Shown here: positions 16,564-24,677 of the stretch, in pieces
How positions within the stretch are numbered: position 1 is the stretch's first letter
Layout: every line of letters begins with the position of its first letter
Source of the DNA: Planotetraspora phitsanulokensis
GTDB taxonomy: Bacteria > Actinomycetota > Actinomycetes > Streptosporangiales > Streptosporangiaceae
NCBI RefSeq assembly: GCF_016863295.1
Contig: NZ_BOOP01000035.1
Span: 101,952-151,053, forward strand
DNA: 49,102 nucleotides
Direction: 5' to 3'
The notes under the pieces: generated by a model
The model's database searches: none
Told to the model about the DNA's origin: nothing
What the model saw: only the letters and a program-made list of their open reading frames with translations
Program-made: the position numbers and the translations under genes

Positions 16564-16878
16564 ATGACCGAACCCGCTCAGGACTCCTATCAGGACGGCA
16601 ACGCCCTGGCCGGCCCGCTGCGCGAGATCTTCGCCGTCGACGTCACCGCGGCCGGGGGCCAGTGCGTCCACTGCGGCCTCACCGGGCCGGTCGCCTCGCT
16701 CCGGGTGTACGGCCATGCCCCGGGGCTGGTGGCGCGCTGCCCCGGCTGCGACGAGGTCGTGCTCCGCCTCGTCCGCGGGCCCGAGAGCGCGTGGCTCGAC
16801 CTGCGCGGGACCGTTTCCCTGCGCATCCCCCTGCCCGCCCAGGGCGTGCCGGACGGGAGCGAGGCGGGACCGGCCTAA
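16564..16878 (+). CDS. Small zinc-ribbon protein, DUF6510 family
   Basis: 104 residues beginning 1 base after the reductase stop with GGAGGG upstream. Two CxxC pairs (CVHC about 35-38, CPGC about 58-61) suggest a zinc ribbon. The family commonly follows this molybdopterin oxidoreductase and reductase pair, so it may assist that redox unit, but its role is unknown. Last gene of a three-gene operon. Confidence 0.75.
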   Translation: MTEPAQDSYQDGNALAGPLREIFAVDVTAAGGQCVHCGLTGPVASLRVYGHAPGLVARCPGCDEVVLRLVRGPESAWLDLRGTVSLRIPLPAQGVPDGSEAGPA

Positions 16879-16886
16879 CTTCGCAT

Positions 16887-16908
16887 GCCGGGGGCGTCGG
16901 CACCCGGC
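16887..16908. terminator. Weak hairpin between convergent genes
   Basis: GCCGGG (16887-16892) pairs with CCCGGC (16903-16908) around a 10-base loop, followed by GTTTGT. It sits between the DUF6510 gene and the convergent SMP-30 gene. Confidence 0.45.
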
Positions 16909-16972
16909 GTTTGTGAGCGGTCGCCTGATACCGGTCGAGGATCGCCTGTGAGACGACCTCCTCGACCGTCGT

Positions 16973-17905
16973 TCATGACCGCTCGATTCCGGCCGGCTGG
17001 GGGTAGCGGGCGCCGTTGACGGTGACCCGAAGCGTGTAGACGCCGGTCCCCGCGGTGATGAAGAGGTCGTTGCGCCTGGGACCGCCGAAAGTGAGGTTCG
17101 CGACCGATTCGGGCAGCAGGAGCTTGCCGATGAGCGTGCCGTCCGTGTCGAAGCAGTGCACGCCGTCCCAGGCGGCGGCCCAGACCCGTCCGGCGTCGTC
17201 CACCCGGAGACCGTCGAAGCGTCCGTTGTCGCATTCGGCGAAGATCTTCCCGCCGGCCAGGTCGCCCTCGGCGGTGACGTCGAAGGCGCGGATGTGGCTG
17301 GGTTCCTGCCGGGTGTCGGCGATGTAAAGCCGCTGCTCGTCGGGTGCGAAGGCCAGGCCGTTGGGCCGGCAGAAGTCGTCGGCGACCACGCGCAGGTCAC
17401 CGCTGGCCGGGTCCAGGCGGAACACGTAGCAGGCGCCGCCGAACTCGCTGTCGCCCTTGTCGCCCTCGTAGTCGCTGAAGATGCCGTAGCTCGGGTCGGT
17501 GAACCAGATCGTGCCGTCGGCGCGGACGACCACGTCGTTGGGGCTGTTGAGCCGCCTGCCCTGATACCGGTCGGCCAGCACGGTGACCGCGCCGTCGTGT
17601 TCGGTGCGGGTGACCCGCCGGTTGCCCTGCTCACAGGTGATGAGCCGGCCCTGCCGGTCGACGGTGTTGCCGTTGGCGTGACCGGAGCCGTGGCGGAAGA
17701 CCCCGACGGCGCCCGTGGTCTCGTCCCAGCGAAGGAGCCGGTCGTTGGGGATGTCGCTCCACACCAGATAGCGCCCGGCCGGGAAGTACGCCGGGCCCTC
17801 GGTCTTGCGCGAGCCGGTGTGCAGCCGTTCGAGGACGAAGTCGCCGTCGATGTACCTGAAGCGTTCGTCGAGCATCTGGAACCGGGCGGGGATGGTGTCA
17901 GCCAT
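16973..17905 (-). CDS. SMP-30/gluconolactonase-family lactonase
   Basis: 310 residues forming a six-bladed beta-propeller typical of SMP-30/gluconolactonase/LRE proteins. Divalent-metal ligands are expected in TEGPAYFPAG (E), NSPNDVVV (N) and the D of FAPDEQRLYIADT/FDGLRVDD. No signal peptide, so cytoplasmic sugar-acid lactone hydrolysis is likely. AGGAG precedes the ATG by 6 bases. It is divergent from an Lrp/AsnC regulator with an AT-rich shared promoter region, so the regulator probably controls it. No sugar dehydrogenase lies nearby, so the lactone is unknown. Confidence 0.85.
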   Translation of the reverse strand: MADTIPARFQMLDERFRYIDGDFVLERLHTGSRKTEGPAYFPAGRYLVWSDIPNDRLLRWDETTGAVGVFRHGSGHANGNTVDRQGRLITCEQGNRRVTRTEHDGAVTVLADRYQGRRLNSPNDVVVRADGTIWFTDPSYGIFSDYEGDKGDSEFGGACYVFRLDPASGDLRVVADDFCRPNGLAFAPDEQRLYIADTRQEPSHIRAFDVTAEGDLAGGKIFAECDNGRFDGLRVDDAGRVWAAAWDGVHCFDTDGTLIGKLLLPESVANLTFGGPRRNDLFITAGTGVYTLRVTVNGARYPQPAGIERS

Positions 17906-17950
17906 CGCGAGCTCCTCATCGTGATCCGATTACCGTTCGACGCAAAGCTA

Positions 17951-17964
17951 ACATTGCCAAATGT
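17951..17964. promoter_or_regulatory. Lrp operator candidate ACATT-N4-AATGT
   Basis: This dyad lies in the 111-base AT-rich gap between the divergent lactonase and Lrp genes, suited to controlling both. Confidence 0.4.
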
Positions 17965-18016
17965 AGTATGGTCAATCACTTATACGGCTAGCTCACGTTC
18001 TAAGAGTTGGGGTGCG

Positions 18017-18478
18017 ATGGACGGCATAGACCGGGCACTGCTGGCGGCGTTGCAGGCCGACGCCACGCAGGCGTACGCGGACCTCGGCAAGGCGGTGGGG
18101 TTGTCGGCGGGATCGGCCCACGAGCGGGTACGCAAGCTGCGCGAACGCGGGGTCATCCGGCGCACAGCCGTCGACGTCGATCCGGCCGCCGTCGACCGGG
18201 GCGTGCTCGCGTTCGTCATGCTGCAGGCCAACGTGTGGATGGGCGACCCGCCGACCCGCGACGCCCTCGCGGCCATCCCCGAGATCCAGGAGGCCCACAT
18301 CATCGCCGGGTCCGCGTCGCTCCTGGTCAAGATCCGCGCCTCGACCCCGGAGCACCTGCAGGGAGTACTGCGCCGCGTCTTCGACGTCGAAGGCGTCACC
18401 GGCACCCAGACCATCGTCGTGCTGGAGACCTTCTTCGAACGGCCGCTGGACATCTCTGATCCCGACGCGGCCGGGTGA
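18017..18478 (+). CDS. Lrp/AsnC-family transcriptional regulator
   Basis: 153 residues: an N-terminal winged helix-turn-helix (ALLAALQADATQAYADLGKAVGLSAGSAHERVRKLRERGVI) and a C-terminal RAM ligand-binding domain (VLAFVMLQANV, IIAGSASLLVKIRA). The ATG at 18017 gives the standard family length; the frame runs far upstream but antisense to the lactonase. Divergent orientation makes the lactonase gene its best target candidate. Confidence 0.88.
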   Translation: MDGIDRALLAALQADATQAYADLGKAVGLSAGSAHERVRKLRERGVIRRTAVDVDPAAVDRGVLAFVMLQANVWMGDPPTRDALAAIPEIQEAHIIAGSASLLVKIRASTPEHLQGVLRRVFDVEGVTGTQTIVVLETFFERPLDISDPDAAG

Positions 18479-18481
18479 CGA

Positions 18482-18577
18482 TCAGTACGGCAGGAGCCTG
18501 CCCTTCGGGGTTCGCAGGTCCAGGGCGAGCCCAGGCGCCGGCCTTCGCGGCCTGCGGACGCGGATCTGCCGTGCCAT
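18482..18577 (-). CDS. Candidate 31-residue basic Pro/Arg-rich peptide
   Basis: A short frame with a GGAGG ribosome site exactly 5 bases before its ATG, in a 271-base gap. The peptide opens MARQIRVRRPRRPAPGLAL and ends with a TPKGRLLPY stretch: strongly basic (about 9 Arg/Lys), no membrane segment. It is antisense in orientation to both flanking genes but overlaps neither. A chance frame cannot be excluded; the ribosome site is the main support. No function is assigned. Confidence 0.35.
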   Translation of the reverse strand: MARQIRVRRPRRPAPGLALDLRTPKGRLLPY

Positions 18578-18749
18578 GAGGGCCTCCGGCTTCGAAGTGG
18601 GATGAAGTGGGCTTACCCCGACCACGATGCCGGGCGCGGGGGCCGGCCGTCTTCGATGCCAGCCGCCATCCGCCACGCACGCCAGTGGAACATGTGGCAT
18701 TACCGTTAGCTGCAATGCCCGGGCGGTCCCATACGGGGATCCTGGATTC

Positions 18750-19217
18750 ATGGCCCTGCGCTGCCTGATCGTCGACGACAACGACCACTTCCTCGAGGTC
18801 GCGTGCGATGTGCTGGGTCGCGAGGGGATCGAGGTCGTCGGCGTGGCGTCGACCCGGGCCGACGCCATCAGGCAGGCGGCGGCACTCCGCCCGGACGTCT
18901 CGCTGGTCGACATCAGCCTCGGTGAGGACTGCGGCCTGGATCTCGCCAGAGACCTGACCGAAGGTGGATGCGCGGAACCGTCCAAGGTCATCCTGATCTC
19001 CACCTACGCCGAGGGGGACCTGGTGGACGTCATCACGGCGAGTCCGGCGATCGCCTTCCTGCCCAAGGCGCGGTTGTCGGGCAGGGCGATCAAAGAGATC
19101 GTCCGGGCCGCCGAACTGCCCCCGGACGGGGAGTCACCCGACGGAGACCGGCACAACGGGCCCTGGAAAGCCCGCGGCAAGCGTCACCCGGGGCCTAGCG
19201 GGAATCGAGGAAGGTGA
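18750..19217 (+). CDS. Single-domain response regulator receiver
   Basis: 155 residues with a complete receiver domain: acidic pair D9-D10, phospho-acceptor D54 (SLVDIS), S84/T85 and K106 (LPKA). Only a 35-residue basic, disordered tail follows, so there is no DNA-binding output. Such stand-alone receivers act as phosphate sinks or protein switches. The tail overlaps by 23 bases the 3' end of the convergent NarL regulator. It belongs to a signalling block with two kinases. Ribosome site weak (GGGGATCC). Confidence 0.8.
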   Translation: MALRCLIVDDNDHFLEVACDVLGREGIEVVGVASTRADAIRQAAALRPDVSLVDISLGEDCGLDLARDLTEGGCAEPSKVILISTYAEGDLVDVITASPAIAFLPKARLSGRAIKEIVRAAELPPDGESPDGDRHNGPWKARGKRHPGPSGNRGR

Positions 19218-19872
19218 TCACCGCGAGCACCCGGCGGTGGTCGTCCGGCGTCTCCGGCAGCTGCATCCTCGCCATGATGCTGCGCACGTGTTTCTCGACG
19301 GTGCCCTCGGTGATCCACAGCCTGTGGGCGATGCCGGCGTTCGAACGCCCTTCGGCCATCAGAGCGAGCACCTCGCGCTCACGTTCGGTGAGCAGCTCCA
19401 GCGGGTCGTTCCTGTGCCGCGCCGCGAAGAGCTCGCGGACCAGCAGGGGATCGACGACCGAGCCGCCGGCGACGATCCGCTGGATCGTCTCGATGAAGTC
19501 CGTGATCGCCGTCACCCGGCTCTTGAGGAGGTAGCCGATCCGGTGGCCGGCGGCGAGCAACTCCATCGCCTGCTCCACCTCGACGTGCGCCGACAGCAGG
19601 AGGATGCCCGTCCGCGGGAACTCCTCCCTGATCGTCTTGGCCGCCTCGAGCCCCTCGGTCGAGTGGCCCGGCGGCATCCGGATGTCGACGATGACCAAAT
19701 CGGGGTCGTGCTTGCCGACGATCTCGATCAGCTCGGGACCGTCGCCCGCCTGGCCGACGACCTCGAACCCCGACCTTTCCAGGAGGCTCACCAGCCCCTC
19801 GCGGAGCAGCACGTCGTCGTCCGCCAGCGCGATCCGCGTCCGGGTAGGCTCCACCACTTCGTCGTCTCGCAC
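19195..19872 (-). CDS. NarL/FixJ-family response regulator
   Basis: 225 residues from a GTG at 19872: receiver with D18-D20 and phospho-acceptor D63 (IVDIRMPP), and a LuxR-type helix-turn-helix at about 157-210 (LTEREREVLALMAEGRSNAGIAHRL). A longer frame starts at 20028 but would overlap the divergent kinase, so the shorter start is preferred; GTGs a few codons later are also possible. It is divergent from the DUF4118-GAF kinase of the matching NarX/DesK class, so the two form a probable two-component pair. Confidence 0.88.
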   Translation of the reverse strand: MRDDEVVEPTRTRIALADDDVLLREGLVSLLERSGFEVVGQAGDGPELIEIVGKHDPDLVIVDIRMPPGHSTEGLEAAKTIREEFPRTGILLLSAHVEVEQAMELLAAGHRIGYLLKSRVTAITDFIETIQRIVAGGSVVDPLLVRELFAARHRNDPLELLTEREREVLALMAEGRSNAGIAHRLWITEGTVEKHVRSIMARMQLPETPDDHRRVLAVITFLDSR

Positions 19873-19968
19873 CGGTCTGCGCCACCCCTCATCGGGCGGC
19901 GCCACGAGGGTGATCGAGGTCGGCACCGGAGCGGATGGCCGCCCGATCTCCCCCGGGCGGAGCCCGGG

Positions 19969-19992
19969 TATATTCAGTAACTGTGCGCGCAC
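19969..19992 (+). promoter_or_regulatory. Leaderless promoter of GAF kinase with GTGCGCGCAC palindrome
   Basis: TATATT (19969-19974) lies 8 bases before the GTG start, in a short divergent gap. The start codon is the first half of a perfect 10-base palindrome (19983-19992). Confidence 0.4.
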
Positions 19993-21845
19993 GACTGTTG
20001 TCGTCGTTGCTACGCCCGGCGCGCCCACCCCTCATGCCGGGGATACTGACGGGCGCATTGCTGGTCGCGGTGGAGACCCTTGTCGCTTATCCACTGACGA
20101 AGATCGCACCGCCGAGTTCCCTGGGGCTAGTTTACTTGCCGGGTGTTCTCGCGGTCTCGGTCGTATGGGGGTGGGCGCTCGGTACGCTGACCGCTCTGGC
20201 CAGCGCACTCGCCTTCGGCTACTTCCACGTCGTGAAGTTCGCCACCGGTCCCGAGTGGGTGGCCCTCAGCGTCTTCCTCGTCGTCGCGGTGTTGTCCGGA
20301 TGCTTCGCGGCTCTGGCCCGCGCCGCGGCCGTCGAAGCCGAAAGGCGCCGCCAGGAGGCCGCCCTGGCGGCGGAGCTGGCCCGCGTCCTGCTGAACGCCG
20401 AAGACTTCCCCGCGGCCCTGCGCGCCGCCTCCGAGCGGCTCGCCGCCGACCTGGAAGCTCCAGGTCTCATGATCGAGCTGGAGCCGTCCAGAGACGATCG
20501 TCTGCGTACCGTCGCGGAACTCAGCGATCACGGCGATCCGCTCGGCAGAGTGGCGGTCCCGGCGAGTCTTCCCGAGCCGGAGGTCCAGCGTGTTCGCGAC
20601 GGCCTCCCGCGTTCGCTCGACGCGCTGCTGCGGGCGGCACTGGACCGCGAGACCATCGCGAAGGCCCTGAAGACCAGCCACGACGAGCTCCGGCGGGTCG
20701 CCGACGAGCAGGCCGCGCTGCGCCGCGTCGCGACGCTGGTCGCCCACCGCGTTGCTCCCGAGGAGCTCTTCGGAGCCGTCGCCGACGAGATGGGCAGGGT
20801 CCTGAAGGTCGAGAACACGGCGATAACCCGGTTCGACCCCGACGGGAGGATCCACGTGGTGGGCACGTGGAGCGCTCGCGGCCCCGGATACCTGGTCCCT
20901 AGCGGGACAAGCTGGCCCGTCGACGAACCGAGTGTGGCCAGCATGGTCTACCGGACCCGGCGACTGGCCCGGATGACGGACTACGCCACCGCTCCCGGCG
21001 GTCTCTGTGCCCAGGTCAGGCAGCAGGGGATCAATTCGGGGATCGGCATACCGATCGTCGTCGAGGGGCGGCTGTGGGGCGCGACGGTCGCCCTGTCCGT
21101 CGACCCCGATCTCCCGTCCAGCGTGGAAGCGCACATGCTCGAGTTCACCGAACTCATCGCCACCGCCATCGCGAACGCCCAGATGCGCCAGCAGCTCACC
21201 GCCTCGCGCGCCCGCGTGGTGGCGGCCTCCGACGAGACCCGCCGCAGGATCGAGCGTGATCTGCACGACGGGACGCAGCAGCGTCTCATCTCTCTCGGAC
21301 TACGGCTGCGTGCGGCGGAGGCCGCCGCCTCGCCGGATATGACGGACCTCAAGGAGCAGCTGGCAGGCGCGTCCGAGGAGCTTTCCGGTGTCGTCGAGGA
21401 TCTTCAGGAGCTGTCGCGTGGCCTGCGTCCAGTGATCATGTCCAGAGGCGGACTCGCCCCCGCGCTGCGCACCCTCGCGCGGCGCTCCGCCGTACCGGTC
21501 GAACTGAACGTGAACGCCCCCCGGCGCCTGGCCGAGTGCATCGAGGTGACCGCCTACTACATCGTCTCGGAGGCGCTGACGAACGTGGCCAAGCACTCCA
21601 GGGCCTCGATCGTGCACGTCGATCTCACGATCGATGAGTACCGCCTCCGCCTGTCCGTCCGCGACGACGGGATCGGCGGTGCCGACCCCGCCCGCGGCTC
21701 GGGGCTCATCGGCCTGCGCGACCGCGTCGAGGTGCTCAGCGGCACCATGGACATCACGAGCCCGCCGGGCAGCGGAACGACCATGGAGGTGATCATTCCG
21801 ACGCCGGTGAACGAGCCTCCACCCGGGCTGGTCGTCGCAAGGTGA
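19983..21845 (+). CDS. NarX/DesK-class sensor histidine kinase with DUF4118 and GAF domains
   Basis: 620 residues. Four N-terminal membrane helices (about 15-110) match the DUF4118/KdpD-type membrane module. A coiled linker, then a GAF domain (about 250-400), then HisKA_3 with phospho-accepting H428 in RDLHDGTQQRL, and HATPase_c (YYIVSEALTNVAKHS, DDGIGGAD, GSGLIGLRDRV). Together with the divergent NarL-type regulator at 19195-19872 it forms a likely two-component system sensing a small ligand, redox state or oxygen through GAF. No haem- or cGMP-defining residue could be assigned. Confidence 0.88.
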   Translation: MRARLLSSLLRPARPPLMPGILTGALLVAVETLVAYPLTKIAPPSSLGLVYLPGVLAVSVVWGWALGTLTALASALAFGYFHVVKFATGPEWVALSVFLVVAVLSGCFAALARAAAVEAERRRQEAALAAELARVLLNAEDFPAALRAASERLAADLEAPGLMIELEPSRDDRLRTVAELSDHGDPLGRVAVPASLPEPEVQRVRDGLPRSLDALLRAALDRETIAKALKTSHDELRRVADEQAALRRVATLVAHRVAPEELFGAVADEMGRVLKVENTAITRFDPDGRIHVVGTWSARGPGYLVPSGTSWPVDEPSVASMVYRTRRLARMTDYATAPGGLCAQVRQQGINSGIGIPIVVEGRLWGATVALSVDPDLPSSVEAHMLEFTELIATAIANAQMRQQLTASRARVVAASDETRRRIERDLHDGTQQRLISLGLRLRAAEAAASPDMTDLKEQLAGASEELSGVVEDLQELSRGLRPVIMSRGGLAPALRTLARRSAVPVELNVNAPRRLAECIEVTAYYIVSEALTNVAKHSRASIVHVDLTIDEYRLRLSVRDDGIGGADPARGSGLIGLRDRVEVLSGTMDITSPPGSGTTMEVIIPTPVNEPPPGLVVAR

Positions 21846-21855
21846 CGGTCGCGGG

Positions 21856-23271
21856 TCAGTCTTCGCGGGCGGGAATCCTGAAGACGAACCTGGCACCGCC
21901 CACCGGTGACTCGGCCGCCACCAGGCTGCCGTCGTGAGCGTGGGCGATGTCGCGCGCGATGGCCAGCCCGAGGCCGGTGCCGCCGTGGTTCCGGCTGCGC
22001 GCGCTGTCCAGCCGGGTGAACCGCTCGAAGATCCGCTCGCGGTCACACTCCATGATCCCCGGCCCGTCGTCGGTCACGGACAACTCGGCGTAACCGCCGT
22101 CACGCCTCAGATGGACCTCCACGCCGTGCTGCCCGTGCCGCTGGGCGTTGTCGACCAGGTTCGCCAGCACGCGGACGAGCTGCTGCCGGACCGCGTTCAC
22201 GGTCACCCCCGGCTCGACGCGCAGGCGGACCGGCAGTCGGTCGAGGCGCCGGCCGACCTCGTTCCGGACGAGTTCCGACAGATCCACCCGCGTCCGTTCG
22301 GTCTTTCCGTTCGTCCCCACCCGGGCCAGCAGGAGCAGGTCGGTGATGATCGACTCCAGCCTGTCCACGTCGTAAAGGGTGTGATCGAGCAGATCAGGCA
22401 GATCGGTCTCAGCAGGGTGGAGTTGGGCCTCTTCGAGCTCCGCACGCAGGCCCGCGAGCGGGGTCCGCAACTCGTGGGAGGCGTCGGCGACGAACTGCCG
22501 CTGCTGGCCGAGCGCCCGGTCGGTGATCCGTTTGGCGTCCTCAATCCGGCCCAGCGTGCCGTTCACGGTTCGCGCGAGCCGCGTGATCTCGTCCTGACCT
22601 GGCGGCTCGGGCACCCTGGCGCTCAGGTCGTCGCCGTTGATGGCGGCGAGATCGGTCCGGATGGCGTCCACCGGCTTGAGCGTGCGCCCTGTGATCACCC
22701 AGGTCGCCCAGGCCGCCAGGATGATCAGGACGCCGTCCTGGAGGCCGAAGAACCGGCCGAACACCTCGGTCGAGTTCAGGCTGGCCGACGGCCTGCCCGC
22801 GTAGACCACCGGTGAGTCCGCCGTGGGACCGACGCGGAGCGCGGAGAGCCGGAGGCAGCCCAGGTGAGCCGCGGACGAGCAGGTCTCCACATCCCGCTCG
22901 GGATTGGTCGCGGTCGGCCAGACCGAGGTCAGAGCCGGAAGGCCCTGCGCGGCTCTGGACGCGTCGACGACCTGATGGCCCGGCTTCACCACCTGGACGA
23001 GGCTGACGCCCTTGACGGTCGGCCGCAACGGATCGCTCAGCCGCCCGAGGCGGGCGGCCGCGGCGGTGAGGCCGGCCTGATGCCGGACCGCCAGCCACAT
23101 GCCGTTCGTGATGGCCTGCCGTCCGACCGCGCCCTCGGCGAGCCCGGTCGGTATCAGCAGCAGGAGGGCGACAAGGGTGACCAGCGCCGTGATGCGACTG
23201 CGGATGGACTGTGGACGCAGACGTGCCAGAAGTCCTCGCGTGACCGTCGCTGCTCGGGGCCTGCCGGGCAC
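21856..23271 (-). CDS. HAMP-type transmembrane sensor histidine kinase
   Basis: 471 residues from a GTG at 23271 with GGAGGAG six bases upstream; a frame extension to 23517 has no such site. TM1 about 28-48, an extracytoplasmic sensor of about 125 residues with cysteines at 131 and 139, TM2 about 177-197, HAMP about 198-250, HisKA with H266 (ADASHELRTPLAGLRAELEE), HATPase_c to the end. It converges on the GAF kinase, with 10 bases between the two genes. No OmpR-type regulator adjoins it; the orphan KdpE-like regulator at 34999 or a distant gene could be the partner. Confidence 0.88.
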   Translation of the reverse strand: MPGRPRAATVTRGLLARLRPQSIRSRITALVTLVALLLLIPTGLAEGAVGRQAITNGMWLAVRHQAGLTAAAARLGRLSDPLRPTVKGVSLVQVVKPGHQVVDASRAAQGLPALTSVWPTATNPERDVETCSSAAHLGCLRLSALRVGPTADSPVVYAGRPSASLNSTEVFGRFFGLQDGVLIILAAWATWVITGRTLKPVDAIRTDLAAINGDDLSARVPEPPGQDEITRLARTVNGTLGRIEDAKRITDRALGQQRQFVADASHELRTPLAGLRAELEEAQLHPAETDLPDLLDHTLYDVDRLESIITDLLLLARVGTNGKTERTRVDLSELVRNEVGRRLDRLPVRLRVEPGVTVNAVRQQLVRVLANLVDNAQRHGQHGVEVHLRRDGGYAELSVTDDGPGIMECDRERIFERFTRLDSARSRNHGGTGLGLAIARDIAHAHDGSLVAAESPVGGARFVFRIPARED

Positions 23272-23702
23272 CGTATCTCCTCCCAGGCTTATTGCATACT
23301 GTATTCGGATACCTCGCGCCCTACGTCCTTGGAGGACGTTGTGATGTTGGGCGGCCGAGAATGCCGTCGACCTCGACGGCCTCATCGCATCTGTGTCACG
23401 GGAAGCAAGGGTCCTCGCTCGCACCCTCCGGAATCGGAGGGGTTCGGCGGGTTCGACCCGTCCCCACACTGGCCACCATAGACGCCAGGTGTTCTCAGCT
23501 GCTCGAATGCCGGACACTAGTCAACGGATACCTACCGATTGTAACAGTAAACTGGATTGATTCAAGTAAAAGAACTGTTCCAGTATCGATAGAGAACCGC
23601 GACGGTGCTCGGCCGTGTCCGCGTTGATCGGCTGTGATCTGGATGTGGTAGCTACTACGTTCGACGCACCGCCTGAAATTCCTGCCTGCTGCGGAGATGT
23701 AT
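23272..23702. other. 431-base divergent intergenic region, AT-rich centre
   Basis: No gene is supported. Near the kinase start, ATACTGTAT (23296-23304) is a small palindrome in a likely promoter. The 23515-23600 part is strikingly AT-rich for this genome and contains AACAGT (23543-23548) and ACTGTT (23574-23579) as a widely spaced inverted repeat, plus the dyad GAACTGTTC (23572-23580). These probably serve the STAS gene promoter. Confidence 0.5.
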
Positions 23703-24056
23703 ATGAGCGACTTCCGCGTGACCGTCGAGACGCGACCTCCGTTCACGGTCGTCTCCGTCAGCGGGGAGATCGACATCATCACCGAGCCCGCGTTCCGCGC
23801 CCAGGTGGACGAGCTCCTCGACCGCCCGGTGACACGGCTGGTCTTCGACCTCACCGAACTCCGATTCCTCGACAGCGCGGGGCTCCGCGTCATCCTCGAC
23901 GCGTATACCCGGCTCGGCCGCGGCGACCGGGTGGTCGTCTGCGGGCTGCTGCCCAACATCCAGCGCCTGTTCCACATCCTGGGCCTCTCCGGGCGCCTGC
24001 CCATCTACCCCACCCTCGACGAAGCCCTCACCTCCTCCCCCACCCCCCCGCCGTGA
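23703..24056 (+). CDS. STAS-domain anti-sigma factor antagonist
   Basis: 117 residues, the usual SpoIIAA/RsbV size. VSGEIDIITEPAFRAQVDELL opens the STAS fold and LRFLDSAGLRVIL carries the phosphorylatable serine S58. It would release a sigma factor by binding a partner anti-sigma kinase, but no RsbW-type kinase or sigma gene is in the window, so it is an orphan. The second ATG at 23703 is 6 bases from GGAG; an ATG at 23697 abuts the ribosome site and is less likely. Confidence 0.88.
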   Translation: MSDFRVTVETRPPFTVVSVSGEIDIITEPAFRAQVDELLDRPVTRLVFDLTELRFLDSAGLRVILDAYTRLGRGDRVVVCGLLPNIQRLFHILGLSGRLPIYPTLDEALTSSPTPPP

Positions 24057-24064
24057 TCATGCAC
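24050..24064. repeat. 15-base repeat GCCGTGATCATGCAC, copy 1
   Basis: Identical to 47109-47123. It overlaps the stop of the STAS gene. A single 15-base match in a window this size is near chance expectation. Confidence 0.3.
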
Positions 24065-24230
24065 AGGTTCGGTCACATGCCGGGGATGCCCGGACTACTG
24101 GAGCGGTAGTAGCTGGAGGGGAGTGCGTACTCCTTGGGCCGTAGGCGATTAGTCGCCGGGCGGCGGACGACGGGGCGACCCATGCCGGGACACCATCGCC
24201 ACTGTCGGTCCACTTTGAAGGGAGCACGCC

Positions 24231-24677
24231 GTGCGCAGGGTCTATCTCGGGCTGGCCGGCCTGATGCTGGCCGCCGTGATGTTGCAGTGGTACTTCGCGG
24301 CAGTCGGTGCGTTCGACAAACCGCAGGAGGACGGCTCGTTCGCACTGCACAGCATGAACGGCATGATGATCATTCCAATCCTCTCGTTGCTGGCCACCGT
24401 GGCCGCCGCGCTCTCCAAGGCGCCCGGCCGAACGATCGGGCTCACCATCCTGCCGCTCGGGCTGATCATCGTTCAGGTTCTGATCATCGCGCTGGGCAAC
24501 GCCCTGAACGACAGTTCGGGCAACACCACACCGGCCTCGCTCGCGATCCTCGGGTTGCACGCGATCAACGGCATGGCGATCGCGATGGTCTCGGTCATGG
24601 TGTTCCGCCAGGCCCGGCGGCTCGCCATGGGCGCGCCCGCTGACGACGCGAAGAGCACGGCGGCGCACGCGTCATGA
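24231..24677 (+). CDS. Four-helix membrane protein, DUF6220-like
   Basis: 148 residues from a GTG at 24231 preceded by GAAGGGAG. Four hydrophobic helices with conserved-looking HSMNGMM and LHAINGMAIAM repeats, one in each half, suggest an internal duplication with histidines near the membrane face. Its stop overlaps the start of the multicopper oxidase (ATGA), so the two are coupled. Possible haem or copper-linked membrane partner; function unknown. Confidence 0.7.
   Translation: MRRVYLGLAGLMLAAVMLQWYFAAVGAFDKPQEDGSFALHSMNGMMIIPILSLLATVAAALSKAPGRTIGLTILPLGLIIVQVLIIALGNALNDSSGNTTPASLAILGLHAINGMAIAMVSVMVFRQARRLAMGAPADDAKSTAAHAS

Noticed and set aside
19983-19992. GTGCGCGCAC as a specific operator
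   Set aside because: Short CG-alternating palindromes are frequent in such GC-rich DNA; kept only as a note in the promoter entry.
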